64,000 bases of DNA. It comes from Qipengyuania citrea (GTDB lineage: Bacteria; Pseudomonadota; Alphaproteobacteria; Sphingomonadales; Sphingomonadaceae). The notes beneath the pieces are model-generated. The model was not told the origin of the DNA and did not search any database. It saw nothing but the letters and a program-made list of their open reading frames with translations. Location: NCBI RefSeq assembly GCF_009828015.1, contig NZ_WTYG01000002.1, positions 515,360-579,359 on the forward strand. Direction: 5' to 3'. The first letter of the stretch is position 1; each line of letters begins with the position of its first letter. Shown here one piece after another: positions 55,955 to 64,000 of the stretch. The position numbers and the translations under genes are program-made.

Positions 55955-56865
55955 CCGAGGTGACCCGCCTTGCGCGCCATCGCGATGACGCCTTGCGCGA
56001 GGACATCGGGCTGATCTTCCTGGCAGAAGTGACCGCAGGTGCCCAGCGTCTGGTGCGGTTGCCCCGCAGCGCCCGCAATTCGTTCGATCAAATGCTTCTC
56101 AGCGCCGCGGGTGATGGGATCGTCTTCGCCGAATAGGGTGAGGAACGGCTTGTCGTAAGCGGCAAGCGCGGGCCAGGCTCGCTTGTTTTCCTCGACCCCC
56201 GGCATCCCGTCAGCCGCAGGGACCAGCGCCGGGAAGGCGCGGGCGCCCGCTTTCGAAGGCTCATCGGGGAAGGGCGCGTCATAGGCAGCGATCTCCGCCT
56301 CGCTTCGCGGCGTCGCGGTGGCGCGGTCGAGCAGCGCGCCGATCCTGAAATCGGGCGAACTTCGTGCAAACTCACGCCAGGCCAGGAAAGCTTCGCTTGG
56401 CGTGCCGCCTGCGGGCAGAAAGGTGTTGCTGGCGACGACGCAGGAAAACAGATCGGGATCGTCGGCAACCATCCGCAGCCCCAGCAGTCCCCCCCAATCC
56501 TGACAGAACAGCGCGGCCGGGCGCGGTTCGACTGCAGCGCGCCACTGCTTGAGCCAGTCGACATGGCGGGCATAGGTGTAGAACGCGATGTCGTCGGGCT
56601 TGTCGCTTTTTCCGAAGCCGATCAGATCGGGCGCGAGCACGCGGAAGCCAGCCTCCACCAGCGGCGGGATCATCTTGCGATAGAGGAACGACCAGCTCGG
56701 CTCGCCATGGAACAGCAGGACGGGCGGGGCATCGCGCGGCCCCTCGTCGACGTAATGCTGGCGAGCCTTAAGGCCATCGCCGAGGTCGACCTCGAACCAG
56801 TGCTCGGCAAACGGATAGTCAGGAATGCCGGCAAAGCGTTCGGCGGGCGTGCGCAGGATCTGCAA
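55951..56865 (-). CDS. haloalkane dehalogenase, DhlA type
   Basis: A 304-aa alpha/beta hydrolase that replaces a halogen of haloalkanes by hydroxyl. It is collinear with Xanthobacter DhlA: LFHGEPSWSFLYRKMIP (Glu55, Trp58), PDLIGFGKSDKPDD, nucleophile Asp123 followed by halide-binding Trp124 in FCQDWGGLLGL, acid Asp249 in LFGEDDP and base His279 in GTCGHFCQED. Triad order and spacing are those of subfamily HLD-I. An epoxide hydrolase is less likely because Trp follows the nucleophile and no epoxide-opening Tyr motif is seen. Natural substrate unknown. Confidence 0.88.
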   Translation of the reverse strand: MQILRTPAERFAGIPDYPFAEHWFEVDLGDGLKARQHYVDEGPRDAPPVLLFHGEPSWSFLYRKMIPPLVEAGFRVLAPDLIGFGKSDKPDDIAFYTYARHVDWLKQWRAAVEPRPAALFCQDWGGLLGLRMVADDPDLFSCVVASNTFLPAGGTPSEAFLAWREFARSSPDFRIGALLDRATATPRSEAEIAAYDAPFPDEPSKAGARAFPALVPAADGMPGVEENKRAWPALAAYDKPFLTLFGEDDPITRGAEKHLIERIAGAAGQPHQTLGTCGHFCQEDQPDVLAQGVIAMARKAGHLG

Positions 56866-56912
56866 AGGTTTCTCCTCCCAGGCGACCGATGATCCGGTCC
56901 TGATTCGAAACC

Positions 56913-57791
56913 TTAAGGCGTCGGATGACTGGTGTCACCCAAGTGGCTGACCGGAACCGTTTCCTTGAAGGTATGCGTCACATAGGGGAAGGGGATTTCG
57001 ATCTCTGCATCGTCCAGCGCCGCCTTGATTGCGCGGATGACCTTGTCCTTGCTTTCCCAGCCGTCGCGCGGGGAAGATCCCGCCCACCAGCGCACCAGGA
57101 AATCGACCGAGCTGGAATTGAATTCCTGCGCGAAGATGTCGATCCCCTTGCTGGCGAGGACATGGTCGACCCCTTCGACCGCGCGCCGGATCACGCTTGC
57201 AGCATGGTCGAGCTGCGTGTCGTAGGAAACGCCGACCACTACCTCGTGGCGGCGCTGGCTTTCGTCGGTAACGATTTCGACGGGGTTCTTGAACAGGATC
57301 GAATTGGGCACGACGGTCAGTTCGCCCGAGAGCTTGCGAATATGCGTTTCGCGCAAGGTAATATGTTCGACCTTGCCCGAAATGCCCTCGCACTCGATGA
57401 CATCGCCGATGCGCATCTTCTCGCGGACCATGATGAGCACGCCGGCGAGGAAGTTCTCGAACACGTCCTGAAAGGCGAAGCCGATGGCGACTGCGCCGAT
57501 CCCGAGCCCGGCGAGCAGGCTGGCGGCGGTCAGGCCCGGCAGGACGACGACAGCCGCGATGAAGATCCCCGCGACCCAGATCCCCAGCTTGACCAGCGTG
57601 TCGATCAGCGTCTTGAGACTGGCCCGCAGGTCGGTCCGGCCGACCAGCATGTCCGAAATACGCGCAGCGAAGCGCGCGAGGATCCAGGTAATGAAAAGGA
57701 TGAAGATCGCAATCGCGATGCTGGGAAGGCTCGCCACGAAACCTTCGCCCATGTCCTGCAGCTGTTCGCGCAGCGTATCGATGTAATTCAC
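56913..57791 (-). CDS. MscS-family mechanosensitive channel
   Basis: A 292-aa small-conductance channel. The GTG at 57791 follows GGGAG by 10 bases; a TTG at 57818 would add nine residues. Three membrane helices (about 18-38, 55-80 and 85-110) are present; the pore helix carries SLLAGLGIGAVAIGFAFQDV and FENFLAGV. The MscS beta domain (VIECEGISGKVEHITLRETHIR) and the C-terminal alpha/beta cap follow. Such channels release solutes upon osmotic downshock. Confidence 0.93.
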   Translation of the reverse strand: MNYIDTLREQLQDMGEGFVASLPSIAIAIFILFITWILARFAARISDMLVGRTDLRASLKTLIDTLVKLGIWVAGIFIAAVVVLPGLTAASLLAGLGIGAVAIGFAFQDVFENFLAGVLIMVREKMRIGDVIECEGISGKVEHITLRETHIRKLSGELTVVPNSILFKNPVEIVTDESQRRHEVVVGVSYDTQLDHAASVIRRAVEGVDHVLASKGIDIFAQEFNSSSVDFLVRWWAGSSPRDGWESKDKVIRAIKAALDDAEIEIPFPYVTHTFKETVPVSHLGDTSHPTP

Positions 57792-57854
57792 GAGTGCGAA
57801 ACTCCCTTTGCGCTGCAACGCAACGCAAAGGGTGAGGTTCCTAGCCGGTGTGGG

Positions 57855-58427
57855 TCAGCTGACCCCGTGTTCCTTCCGGGCAAGTTCGTGCAGCCAGTCC
57901 GCATGGCGGGGCGCGGTCTTGGTCTCGCTCCATTCGTCGAGCATCATCGGCGCCACGCGCTTGAGTTCTGCATATTGTTCGTCGGTCCCGATATCGGCGG
58001 CCAATTCGACGCGGTGACCGTTGGGATCGAAGAAATAGATCGACTTGAAGATGCCGTGATGCGTCGGGCCGAGCACGTCGATGCCGAGGCTTTCGACGTG
58101 GTCCTTGGCGGCCAGAAGCTCGTCCTTGTTTGCCACCTTGAAGGCAAGGTGCTGGACCCAGGCGGGCGTGTTCTCGTCGCGCCCCATGTCCTTCTGGTTC
58201 GGCAGTTCGAAGAACGCCAGGATATTGCCGTTACCGGCATCCAGGAACACATGCATGTAGGGGTCGTACTCACCAGTCGAAGGGACATGGTCCTCGGCGA
58301 AGGCAGTGGTGTATTCCATGCCCAGCACCTTGCCGTACCATTCGACGGTTTCCTTGGCGTCCTTGCAGCGATAGGCCGCATGGTGGACGCCGCCCAGTTT
58401 CACCGGATGTTCGGTCACATCGCTCAT
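57855..58427 (-). CDS. VOC-family protein coupled to HPPD
   Basis: A 190-aa vicinal-oxygen-chelate fold protein. Two beta-alpha-beta-beta-beta modules; candidate metal ligands are His in [10 protein letters not shown], His in WVQHLAFKV and Glu in [11 protein letters not shown]. It begins in an ATGA overlap with the hpd stop, so it probably acts in aromatic amino acid breakdown, for example as a dioxygenase, isomerase or glyoxalase-like enzyme; its exact reaction is not clear from the sequence. Confidence 0.82.
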   Translation of the reverse strand: MSDVTEHPVKLGGVHHAAYRCKDAKETVEWYGKVLGMEYTTAFAEDHVPSTGEYDPYMHVFLDAGNGNILAFFELPNQKDMGRDENTPAWVQHLAFKVANKDELLAAKDHVESLGIDVLGPTHHGIFKSIYFFDPNGHRVELAADIGTDEQYAELKRVAPMMLDEWSETKTAPRHADWLHELARKEHGVS

Positions 58428-59545
58428 TCTGCCGGCTCCTTCGCAGCGGCTTCGGCTTCCCCGACGGTCAGCGCGCCGCGCTTGATCTGGTCGCGTTCCA
58501 TGCTTTCGAACAGCGCCTTGAAGTTGCCTTCGCCGAACCCATCGTCGCCCTTGCGCTGGATGAATTCGAAGAACACCGGTCCGACCTGCGCTTCGGCGAA
58601 GATCTGGAGCAGCAGGCGCGGCTGGCCGCCTTCGGTCGTGCCGTCGAGCAGGATGCCGCGCATCTGGAGTTCGTTCTCGTCTTCACCGTGGCCCGGCAGA
58701 CGCTCGGAAAGCATCTCGTAATAGGTGGCGGGCGGGGCGGTCATGAAGGGCACGCCAAGCTGTTTGAGATTGTCCCAGCACTGCAGAAGATCGTCACAGA
58801 TCAGTGCGATGTGCTGGATGCCTTCGCCATTGAATTCGCGCAGGAATTCCTCGATCTGGCCCTTGCCGCCTTCGCCTTCCTCGTTGAGCGGGATGCGGAT
58901 CTTGCCGTCGGGTGCGGTCAGCGCTTTCGAGGTCAGTCCGGTGTATTCGCCCTTGATGTCGAAGAAGCGGATTTCGCGGAAGTTGAAGAGCGTTTCGTAA
59001 TAGTCCGCCCAATATTTCATGCGGCCGTTGTAGACGTTGTGCGTGAGGTGATCGATCACGTTGAACCCGGCGCCGACGGGAAACTTCTCCGCGCCGTCGA
59101 GATATTCGAAATCGATATCGTAGATCGACAGGCCGTTGCCGTGGTCATCGGCATAGCGATCGACCAGGTAAACGATCGCGCCGCCGATGCCGCGGATCGC
59201 CGGGATCCGCAGTTCCATCGGGCCGGTTTCAACCGCGACAGGCTCGGCCCCGCGCCGGAGCAGTTCGTCATAGGCCTTCTTCGCATCGCGGACGCGGAAG
59301 CCCATGCCGCAGGCGGACGGGCCGTGCTCGCGGGCGAAGAACCATGCCGCGCTGCGCGGTTCATAGTTCAGGATCAGGTTGATCTGCCCCTGCCGCCAGA
59401 GTTCGACATCCTTCGAGCGGTGCGATGCGACGTGGGTAAACCCCATGGCCTTGAAAACCGGTTCGATGACGCCTTTTTCGGGGGCGCAGAATTCGACGAA
59501 TTCGAAGCCGTCGAGGCCGATGGGGTTTTCAAACAGGTCGGGCAT
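58424..59545 (-). CDS. hpd: 4-hydroxyphenylpyruvate dioxygenase
   Basis: HPPD (373 aa) turns 4-hydroxyphenylpyruvate into homogentisate in tyrosine breakdown. The iron ligands are visible: His in [11 protein letters not shown], His in [12 protein letters not shown] and Glu in [21 protein letters not shown] (quoted in part), the last also containing the conserved C-terminal active-site helix. The start [19 protein letters not shown] is typical; an in-frame upstream extension has no family support. The upstream 169 bp up to ftsB contain its promoter. Confidence 0.95.
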   Translation of the reverse strand: MPDLFENPIGLDGFEFVEFCAPEKGVIEPVFKAMGFTHVASHRSKDVELWRQGQINLILNYEPRSAAWFFAREHGPSACGMGFRVRDAKKAYDELLRRGAEPVAVETGPMELRIPAIRGIGGAIVYLVDRYADDHGNGLSIYDIDFEYLDGAEKFPVGAGFNVIDHLTHNVYNGRMKYWADYYETLFNFREIRFFDIKGEYTGLTSKALTAPDGKIRIPLNEEGEGGKGQIEEFLREFNGEGIQHIALICDDLLQCWDNLKQLGVPFMTAPPATYYEMLSERLPGHGEDENELQMRGILLDGTTEGGQPRLLLQIFAEAQVGPVFFEFIQRKGDDGFGEGNFKALFESMERDQIKRGALTVGEAEAAAKEPAE

Positions 59546-59714
59546 GGAAATCCTCTGGTACGGTGTTTGGTTGCAATGGAAACTAAATACCTGTCCAGGG
59601 TGGTTGTTGTCAAGCCGGGGAGGGGCTGGCGCCACGCGCTGTTCCGTCGGTGCGACGAACGGTCCCACGCGCAAGAATGCGCTTGCGCGAGCCGGTTAAC
59701 TGTGATTCTGTCGA

Positions 59715-60032
59715 ATGATGCGGCGCACTCGCTCTCGATCCCCGATTCAGCAGGCGAAGATCACCCAGCACACTGCGCTGGCGGCTTTGCTGGTGATGGG
59801 CGGTTTTGCCATTGCCGGGCCTTCGGGCCTGCTCGCGTGGAGCGAAAACCTGCGCGTGCTCGATCAGCGTGAGGCCCAGCTCGCTGCCTTGGAAGCGGAG
59901 CGCGAGGCGTTGAAGAACCGCGTCGCACTGCTGCATCCGGACCATGCCGATCCCGACATGGTCGGCGAATTGCTGCGCAGCCAGCTCAACGTCGTCCACC
60001 CCAACGAAGTGGTTATCAAGCTCGAGGACTGA
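59715..60032 (+). CDS. ftsB: septum formation initiator FtsB/DivIC
   Basis: A 105-aa single-pass membrane protein: basic N-terminus, one helix (about 20-43), then a leucine-zipper coiled coil (VLDQREAQLAALEAEREALK) and the family's short C-terminal segment with GELLRSQLNVVHPNEVVI. FtsB forms the divisome complex with FtsL and FtsQ. A second ATG directly follows the first. It stands alone, with its own terminator, upstream of the pdh genes. Confidence 0.88.
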   Translation: MMRRTRSRSPIQQAKITQHTALAALLVMGGFAIAGPSGLLAWSENLRVLDQREAQLAALEAEREALKNRVALLHPDHADPDMVGELLRSQLNVVHPNEVVIKLED

Positions 60033-60035
60033 CTG

Positions 60036-60068
60036 CTTACGGAAACCACCGCTTTCCGTAAGGGTTTT
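60036..60068 (+). terminator. Rho-independent terminator after ftsB
   Basis: CTTACGGAAA (60036-60045) pairs perfectly with TTTCCGTAAG (60053-60062) around a 7-base loop, followed by GGTTTTCG. It begins 4 bases past the ftsB stop codon. Confidence 0.82.
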
Positions 60069-60162
60069 CGTATGCATGCACGCTCTGCCGTTGCGCGGTA
60101 CGCGTGGCTGTGCCTATAGGCGCAGCCGATATTCCTCCCCGGAAGAACAAGGATCCGAAGTC

Positions 60163-61239
60163 TTGGCCAAAGCCCCCCGGAGCAAGAAAACCGCCCCCAA
60201 GTCACCAGCAGAGGACAGCGAGTTCGCGCTTCACTCGCTGCAGGACGCGTTCGAACAGGACTCGCGGTTCAAGGCCAGCAAGGAACAGCTGCTCGACTTC
60301 TACAAGCAGATGCTGCTCATTCGCCGGTTCGAGGAACGCGCCGGCCAGCTCTACGGGCTCGGCCTGATCGGCGGCTTCTGCCACCTGTACATCGGCCAGG
60401 AAGCGGTCGCGATCGGCCTCCAGTCCGCGCTCGACGGCGACAAGGACAGTGTGATCACCGGATATCGCGATCACGGTCACATGCTTGCTTACGGCATCGA
60501 TCCCAAGGTCATCATGGCCGAACTCACCGGGCGCGAGGCGGGCATTTCGAAGGGCAAGGGCGGGTCGATGCACATGTTCTCGACCGAGCACAAATTTTAC
60601 GGCGGGCACGGCATCGTCGGCGCGCAGGTCTCGCTGGGCGGCGGCCTCGCGCTCGCGCATCAGTATAATGATGATGGCGGCTTCTGCCTCGCCTATTTCG
60701 GCGATGGCGCGGCCAACCAGGGCCAGGTCTATGAGACGATGAACATGGCGGCGCTGTGGAAGCTGCCTATCGTCTTCGTCGTCGAGAACAACCAGTATGC
60801 CATGGGCACGGCGGTCGGTCGCAGTTCGGCGGAAACCGAATTCCATCGCCGCGGCACCGCTTTCCGCATTCCGGGCATGGATGTGAACGGCATGGACGTG
60901 CTCGAAGTGCGGCAGGCCGCCGAAATCGCGTTCAAGCACGTGCGCGAGGGCAAGGGCCCCGTGCTGATGGAATGCAACACCTATCGCTATCGCGGGCATT
61001 CGATGTCCGATCCCGCCAAGTACCGGACGCGCGAGGAAGTGCAGGATATCCGCGAACACAAGGATCCGATCGAGGCAATCAAGAAAGTGCTCCTCGAAAA
61101 CGGTTCGACCGAGGACGAGCTCAAGGCCATCGACAAGGAAATCCGCAAGACGGTGACCGAGGCGGCAGACTTCGCCGAGAGTTCGCCCGAACCGGAACCC
61201 GGCGAACTGTACACCGATGTTCTCGTGGGGGAGTACTGA
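60163..61239 (+). CDS. pdhA: pyruvate dehydrogenase E1 component alpha subunit
   Basis: The 358-aa ThDP-binding half of E1. I choose the TTG at 60163, which follows AAGGA and gives MAKAPRSKKTAPKSPAED; no ATG lies between it and the ftsB terminator that would suit. The ThDP motif runs from GDGAANQGQVYETMNMAALW to VVENNQYAMGT (about 180-215), and the phospho-loop region RYRGHSMSDPAKYRT is present. It acts with PdhB; the E2 and E3 genes are not in this window. Confidence 0.93.
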   Translation: MAKAPRSKKTAPKSPAEDSEFALHSLQDAFEQDSRFKASKEQLLDFYKQMLLIRRFEERAGQLYGLGLIGGFCHLYIGQEAVAIGLQSALDGDKDSVITGYRDHGHMLAYGIDPKVIMAELTGREAGISKGKGGSMHMFSTEHKFYGGHGIVGAQVSLGGGLALAHQYNDDGGFCLAYFGDGAANQGQVYETMNMAALWKLPIVFVVENNQYAMGTAVGRSSAETEFHRRGTAFRIPGMDVNGMDVLEVRQAAEIAFKHVREGKGPVLMECNTYRYRGHSMSDPAKYRTREEVQDIREHKDPIEAIKKVLLENGSTEDELKAIDKEIRKTVTEAADFAESSPEPEPGELYTDVLVGEY

Positions 61240-61242
61240 GCG

Positions 61243-62628
61243 ATGGCTATCGAACTGAAAATGCCCGCGCTGTCCCCGACGATGGAAGAAGGCACGCTGG
61301 CCAAATGGCTGAAGTCGGAAGGTGACGCGATCGTCGCCGGCGACATCATCGCCGAGATCGAAACCGACAAGGCCACGATGGAATTCGAGGCCGTCGACGA
61401 AGGCACTCTGGGGAAAATCCTGGTCGATGAAGGCACCGAAGGCGTGAAGGTCGGCACAGTCATCGCCATGCTCGCCGGCGAAGGCGAAGATGCATCAGAT
61501 ATCGAGGCTCCCGTCCAGGACGCAGCGGTCGAGGACACGCCGGGCGAAGGCAAGGACGTCGGCCGCGATCCGAGCGAAGCGCAGATAACCAAGCCTGCAC
61601 GCAAGACCGATGTGAAGGACCCCGAGGTTCCCGAAGGAACGGCATTTACCGCCACCACCGTGCGTGAGGCGCTGCGCGACGGCATGGCCGAGGAAATGCG
61701 TGCCGACGAACGCGTCTTCGTGATGGGCGAGGAAGTCGCGCAGTACCAGGGTGCCTACAAGGTCACACAGGGCCTGCTCGACGAATTCGGCCCCAAGCGC
61801 GTCATCGACACGCCGATCACCGAATACGGGTTCGCCGGCATCGGCACCGGGGCAGCGATGGGCGGCCTGCGCCCGATCGTCGAATTCATGACGTTCAATT
61901 TCGCCATGCAGGCGATCGACCACATCATCAACTCGGCGGCGAAGACCAATTACATGTCGGGCGGCCAGATGCGCTGCCCGGTGGTCTTCCGTGGCCCGAA
62001 CGGCGCGGCCAGCCGCGTCGGCGCGCAGCACAGCCAGAATTACGGTCCGTGGTACGCCAGCGTGCCGGGCCTCGTGGTGATCGCTCCCTACGATGCTGCC
62101 GATGCCAAGGGGCTGATGAAAGCCGCCATCCGCTGCGAAGACCCCGTCGTCTTTCTCGAGAACGAACTCGTTTATGGGCGCAGCTTCGACGTCCCCGATC
62201 TCGATGACTACGTCCTGCCGATTGGCAAGGCGCGGATCATGCGCGAGGGAACGGATGTCACGATCGTCGCCTATTCGATCGCGGTCGGCCTCGCGCTGGA
62301 GGCAGCGGACGAGCTGGCGGACGAAGGCATCGATGCCGAGGTGATCGATCTGCGCACGCTGCGCCCGCTGGACCGGGAAGCGATCCTCACCTCGCTGGCG
62401 AAGACCAATCGTCTGGTCATCGCGGAAGAGGGGTGGCCGACATGCTCGATCGCATCCGAGGTCATGGCAATCTGCATGGAAGACGGTTTCGACCATCTCG
62501 ACGCGCCGGTAACGCGCGTGTGCGACGAGGACGTGCCGCTGCCCTATGCCGCCAATCTCGAGAAGCTGGCCCTGATCGACACCCCGCGTATCGTCGCTGC
62601 CGCCAAGAAGGTCTGCTATCGCGACTGA
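61243..62628 (+). CDS. pdhB: pyruvate dehydrogenase E1 component beta subunit with lipoyl domain
   Basis: A 461-aa fusion typical of alphaproteobacteria: residues 1-80 are a biotinyl/lipoyl domain with the lipoylation Lys in [12 protein letters not shown] near residue 43, a flexible Glu/Asp/Ala-rich linker follows (about 80-130), and the E1 beta domain (about 135-461) contains [29 protein letters not shown] and [11 protein letters not shown]. The lipoyl domain would let E1 beta carry acetyl groups itself. It begins 3 bases after pdhA. Confidence 0.95.
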   Translation: MAIELKMPALSPTMEEGTLAKWLKSEGDAIVAGDIIAEIETDKATMEFEAVDEGTLGKILVDEGTEGVKVGTVIAMLAGEGEDASDIEAPVQDAAVEDTPGEGKDVGRDPSEAQITKPARKTDVKDPEVPEGTAFTATTVREALRDGMAEEMRADERVFVMGEEVAQYQGAYKVTQGLLDEFGPKRVIDTPITEYGFAGIGTGAAMGGLRPIVEFMTFNFAMQAIDHIINSAAKTNYMSGGQMRCPVVFRGPNGAASRVGAQHSQNYGPWYASVPGLVVIAPYDAADAKGLMKAAIRCEDPVVFLENELVYGRSFDVPDLDDYVLPIGKARIMREGTDVTIVAYSIAVGLALEAADELADEGIDAEVIDLRTLRPLDREAILTSLAKTNRLVIAEEGWPTCSIASEVMAICMEDGFDHLDAPVTRVCDEDVPLPYAANLEKLALIDTPRIVAAAKKVCYRD

Positions 62629-62629
62629 T

Positions 62630-63307
62630 ATGGAGCAGGACCAGGCAGCCGCGGGCGACCTGCTCGACGAATGTCCGGAAGTGTCGCGCATCGCACTGGC
62701 GAGTGCCGGGTCTCGGCGAGACATCTGGCTGGCCGCCTTTGCGCTCGACGGGCGCATCGGACGGATGGTGCTCGGCGCGAGCGAGCCGATGCTCGGCCAG
62801 ATGCGGTTGGCATGGTGGCGCGATCAGCTAGGGGCGCCAGCGTCCGCTCGCCCGCAGGGCGATCTGCTGCTCGACCTCATCGGCAGGACATGGGCGGACA
62901 ATGAATTACCGCTGCTCTCGCTGGTCGACGGGTGGGAAGCATTGCTTGGCGAACGTCCGTTTGGCGCTGCCGACATGCAGCGCTTCATCGACGGGAGAGC
63001 GGGGGTGGCTCGCGGGCTGGCTGCCCGTCTCGGGGCAGCCAATGCAGAGGTACGGGCGGAAGCGGCAGGACGGATCTGGGCCCGGGCGGACTTGGCCGCT
63101 TATGCTTCCGAGGACGGCGAACGCGATCGCGTGCTCGATCAGGAGCGGGGCGCCGCGCGGGCCGAAGGGCAGCTTCCTGCTGCGCTGCGCCCACTGGCTG
63201 TGATCGAAGGCCTCGCTCGGCGCTCGCTTCGCGCAGGGGGCGGGCCGATGCTGGGCGATCGTCTGAGTCCGCTGGTGGCCTTGCGACTGGGCCTGTTTGG
63301 ACGCTAG
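62630..63307 (+). CDS. squalene/phytoene synthase-like protein
   Basis: A 225-aa protein with the isoprenoid-synthase helix bundle features of the NDUFAF6-like branch: the QMRLAWWRDQL helix near residue 53, WADNELPLLSLVDG and RWW-less second half. The Asp-rich D-x3-D motifs of real phytoene or squalene synthases are not visible, so it is probably not a carotenoid enzyme. NDUFAF6-type proteins help assemble complex I in eukaryotes; the bacterial role is unknown. It starts 1 base after the pdhB stop. Confidence 0.75.
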   Translation: MEQDQAAAGDLLDECPEVSRIALASAGSRRDIWLAAFALDGRIGRMVLGASEPMLGQMRLAWWRDQLGAPASARPQGDLLLDLIGRTWADNELPLLSLVDGWEALLGERPFGAADMQRFIDGRAGVARGLAARLGAANAEVRAEAAGRIWARADLAAYASEDGERDRVLDQERGAARAEGQLPAALRPLAVIEGLARRSLRAGGGPMLGDRLSPLVALRLGLFGR

Positions 63308-63339
63308 GCTCGCTCTTAACGGCAGAAGGAGCGGGGGCC

Positions 63340-63798
63340 ATGAACCGGATCGTGCTCGGAGCGATGATTGCACTCGCCCTCGCGGGGCTGGGTGCCTTCT
63401 GGTGGCAGGGCCGCGCGCAAATCGAACGCGGCGCCCCGCCGCCGGTTCCGGCCGAGCCTGTGGTCGCCGAACCCGAGGTCCCCGCGAGCGACCCGGGCGA
63501 CATGGTCGGCCCCGCGCCGCCCGAGGCGAGCGAATTGACCAAGGAACAGCGCCGCTTTTTCCGCTACGACCGCAATCGCGACTGGCGGATCACTCGCACG
63601 GAAATGCTTTCGAGCCGCACCGACGCGTTCCGCAAGCTTGATGTGGATGGCAACAACCTGCTCGATTTCGAGGAATGGGCGGTAGCTACGGTCACCAAAT
63701 TCGAAGGCGCCGATGCCGATGGCGACAACCAGCTGACCCCGGGCGAATTTGCCACCACTGCGCCGAAACCACGGCGGAAAACTCGTTGCGCCTGCTAG
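63340..63798 (+). CDS. EF-hand calcium-binding membrane-anchored protein
   Basis: A 152-aa protein with a signal anchor (about residues 3-20), a Pro/Ala/Glu-rich linker and three EF-hand loops: [26 protein letters not shown] and [13 protein letters not shown]. The second and third have good ligand sets; the first is weaker. It probably binds calcium in the periplasm. The role is unknown. The stop codon overlaps that of convergent trmFO. Confidence 0.85.
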   Translation: MNRIVLGAMIALALAGLGAFWWQGRAQIERGAPPPVPAEPVVAEPEVPASDPGDMVGPAPPEASELTKEQRRFFRYDRNRDWRITRTEMLSSRTDAFRKLDVDGNNLLDFEEWAVATVTKFEGADADGDNQLTPGEFATTAPKPRRKTRCAC

Positions 63799-64000
63799 GC
63801 GGGGACGGCTTCCATCGCTCCGAGCCACTGCCCGAAGTCTTCCTTGGCCCGGTTGGTGTAGGCTTCCTTGCGCACTTTTTTGCCAACGTCATGAAGTGGC
63901 GGGAAGAGCCCGAAATTGACGTTCATCGGCTGGAAGGTCGCGGCTTCCGCATCGCCGGTGATATGTGATAGCAGCGCGCCGAATGCCGAGGTCCGCGGCG
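63795..64000 (-). CDS. trmFO: methylenetetrahydrofolate-tRNA-(uracil-5-)-methyltransferase (3' part)
   Basis: The C-terminal 67 residues of TrmFO run off the window end. The frame reads [20 protein letters not shown], then [11 protein letters not shown], which is the hallmark of TrmFO, followed by a family-like charged helix ending in GAMEAVPA. TrmFO makes 5-methyluridine at position 54 of tRNA with folate and FAD. The stop codon (63795-63797) overlaps the end of the EF-hand gene by four bases. Confidence 0.9.
   Translation of the reverse strand, partial: PRTSAFGALLSHITGDAEAATFQPMNVNFGLFPPLHDVGKKVRKEAYTNRAKEDFGQWLGAMEAVPA

Overview
The window comes from an alphaproteobacterium, most likely an Erythrobacter-like member of the Sphingomonadales. 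The evidence is the GC-rich coding, very short gene spacing with many ATGA or GTGA start/stop overlaps, an alphaproteobacterial LexA with a GAAC-N7-GAAC box, a pyruvate dehydrogenase E1 beta carrying its own lipoyl domain, an Nterminal-lipoyl pdhA-pdhB pair, a FixK/FNR-controlled cbb3 oxidase locus, and the trpC-lexA-comEC-gltX-gltA order. The assignment rests on reading the sequence, not on a search.

Layout. 1-4196: end of nuoN, then birA, coaX, RNase J and a DUF1467 protein. 4197-10857: a large coiled-coil membrane protein, an Hpt-like protein without the phospho-accepting His, a membrane protein with a sugar-nucleotidyltransferase-like front end, an unrecognised protein and a histidine-kinase-like protein also lacking its His. 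10974-24501: gltX-gltA, comEC, lexA, and a trp cluster (ppiD-trpE-lipoprotein-pip-trpG-trpD-trpC). 24698-30288: tpiA, secG, pyrG, a candidate structured RNA, a heat-shock hsp20 gene with an RpoH-type promoter and a ROSE-like RNA thermometer, glutaredoxin, a nitrilase-family hydrolase, a DUF1178 protein and tRNA-Arg(CCT).

30604-43627 is the accessory part and the most interesting part of the window. Four tandem exported cysteine-ladder Sel1-like repeat proteins, an exported protein of unknown family, an OmpR-type regulator with its kinase, a lipoprotein and an exported TPR-CHAT protein with intact His/Cys form one tightly coupled operon. Three further exported proteins lie on the opposite strand against it. 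No integrase, transposase or CRISPR array is seen. I read this as a candidate envelope-located CHAT-protease system under two-component control; its function is not known to me.

43831-54772: ompW, a FixK-like regulator and the ccoNOQP-GHIS-hemN microaerobic respiration locus. Two identical TTGATCTGGGTCAA boxes sit before the regulator/ompW pair and before ccoN. 54776-64000: an MFS transporter overlapping a DhlA-type haloalkane dehalogenase, an MscS channel, a VOC protein with 4-hydroxyphenylpyruvate dioxygenase, ftsB, pdhA-pdhB, a phytoene-synthase-like protein, an EF-hand protein, and the cut-off end of trmFO.
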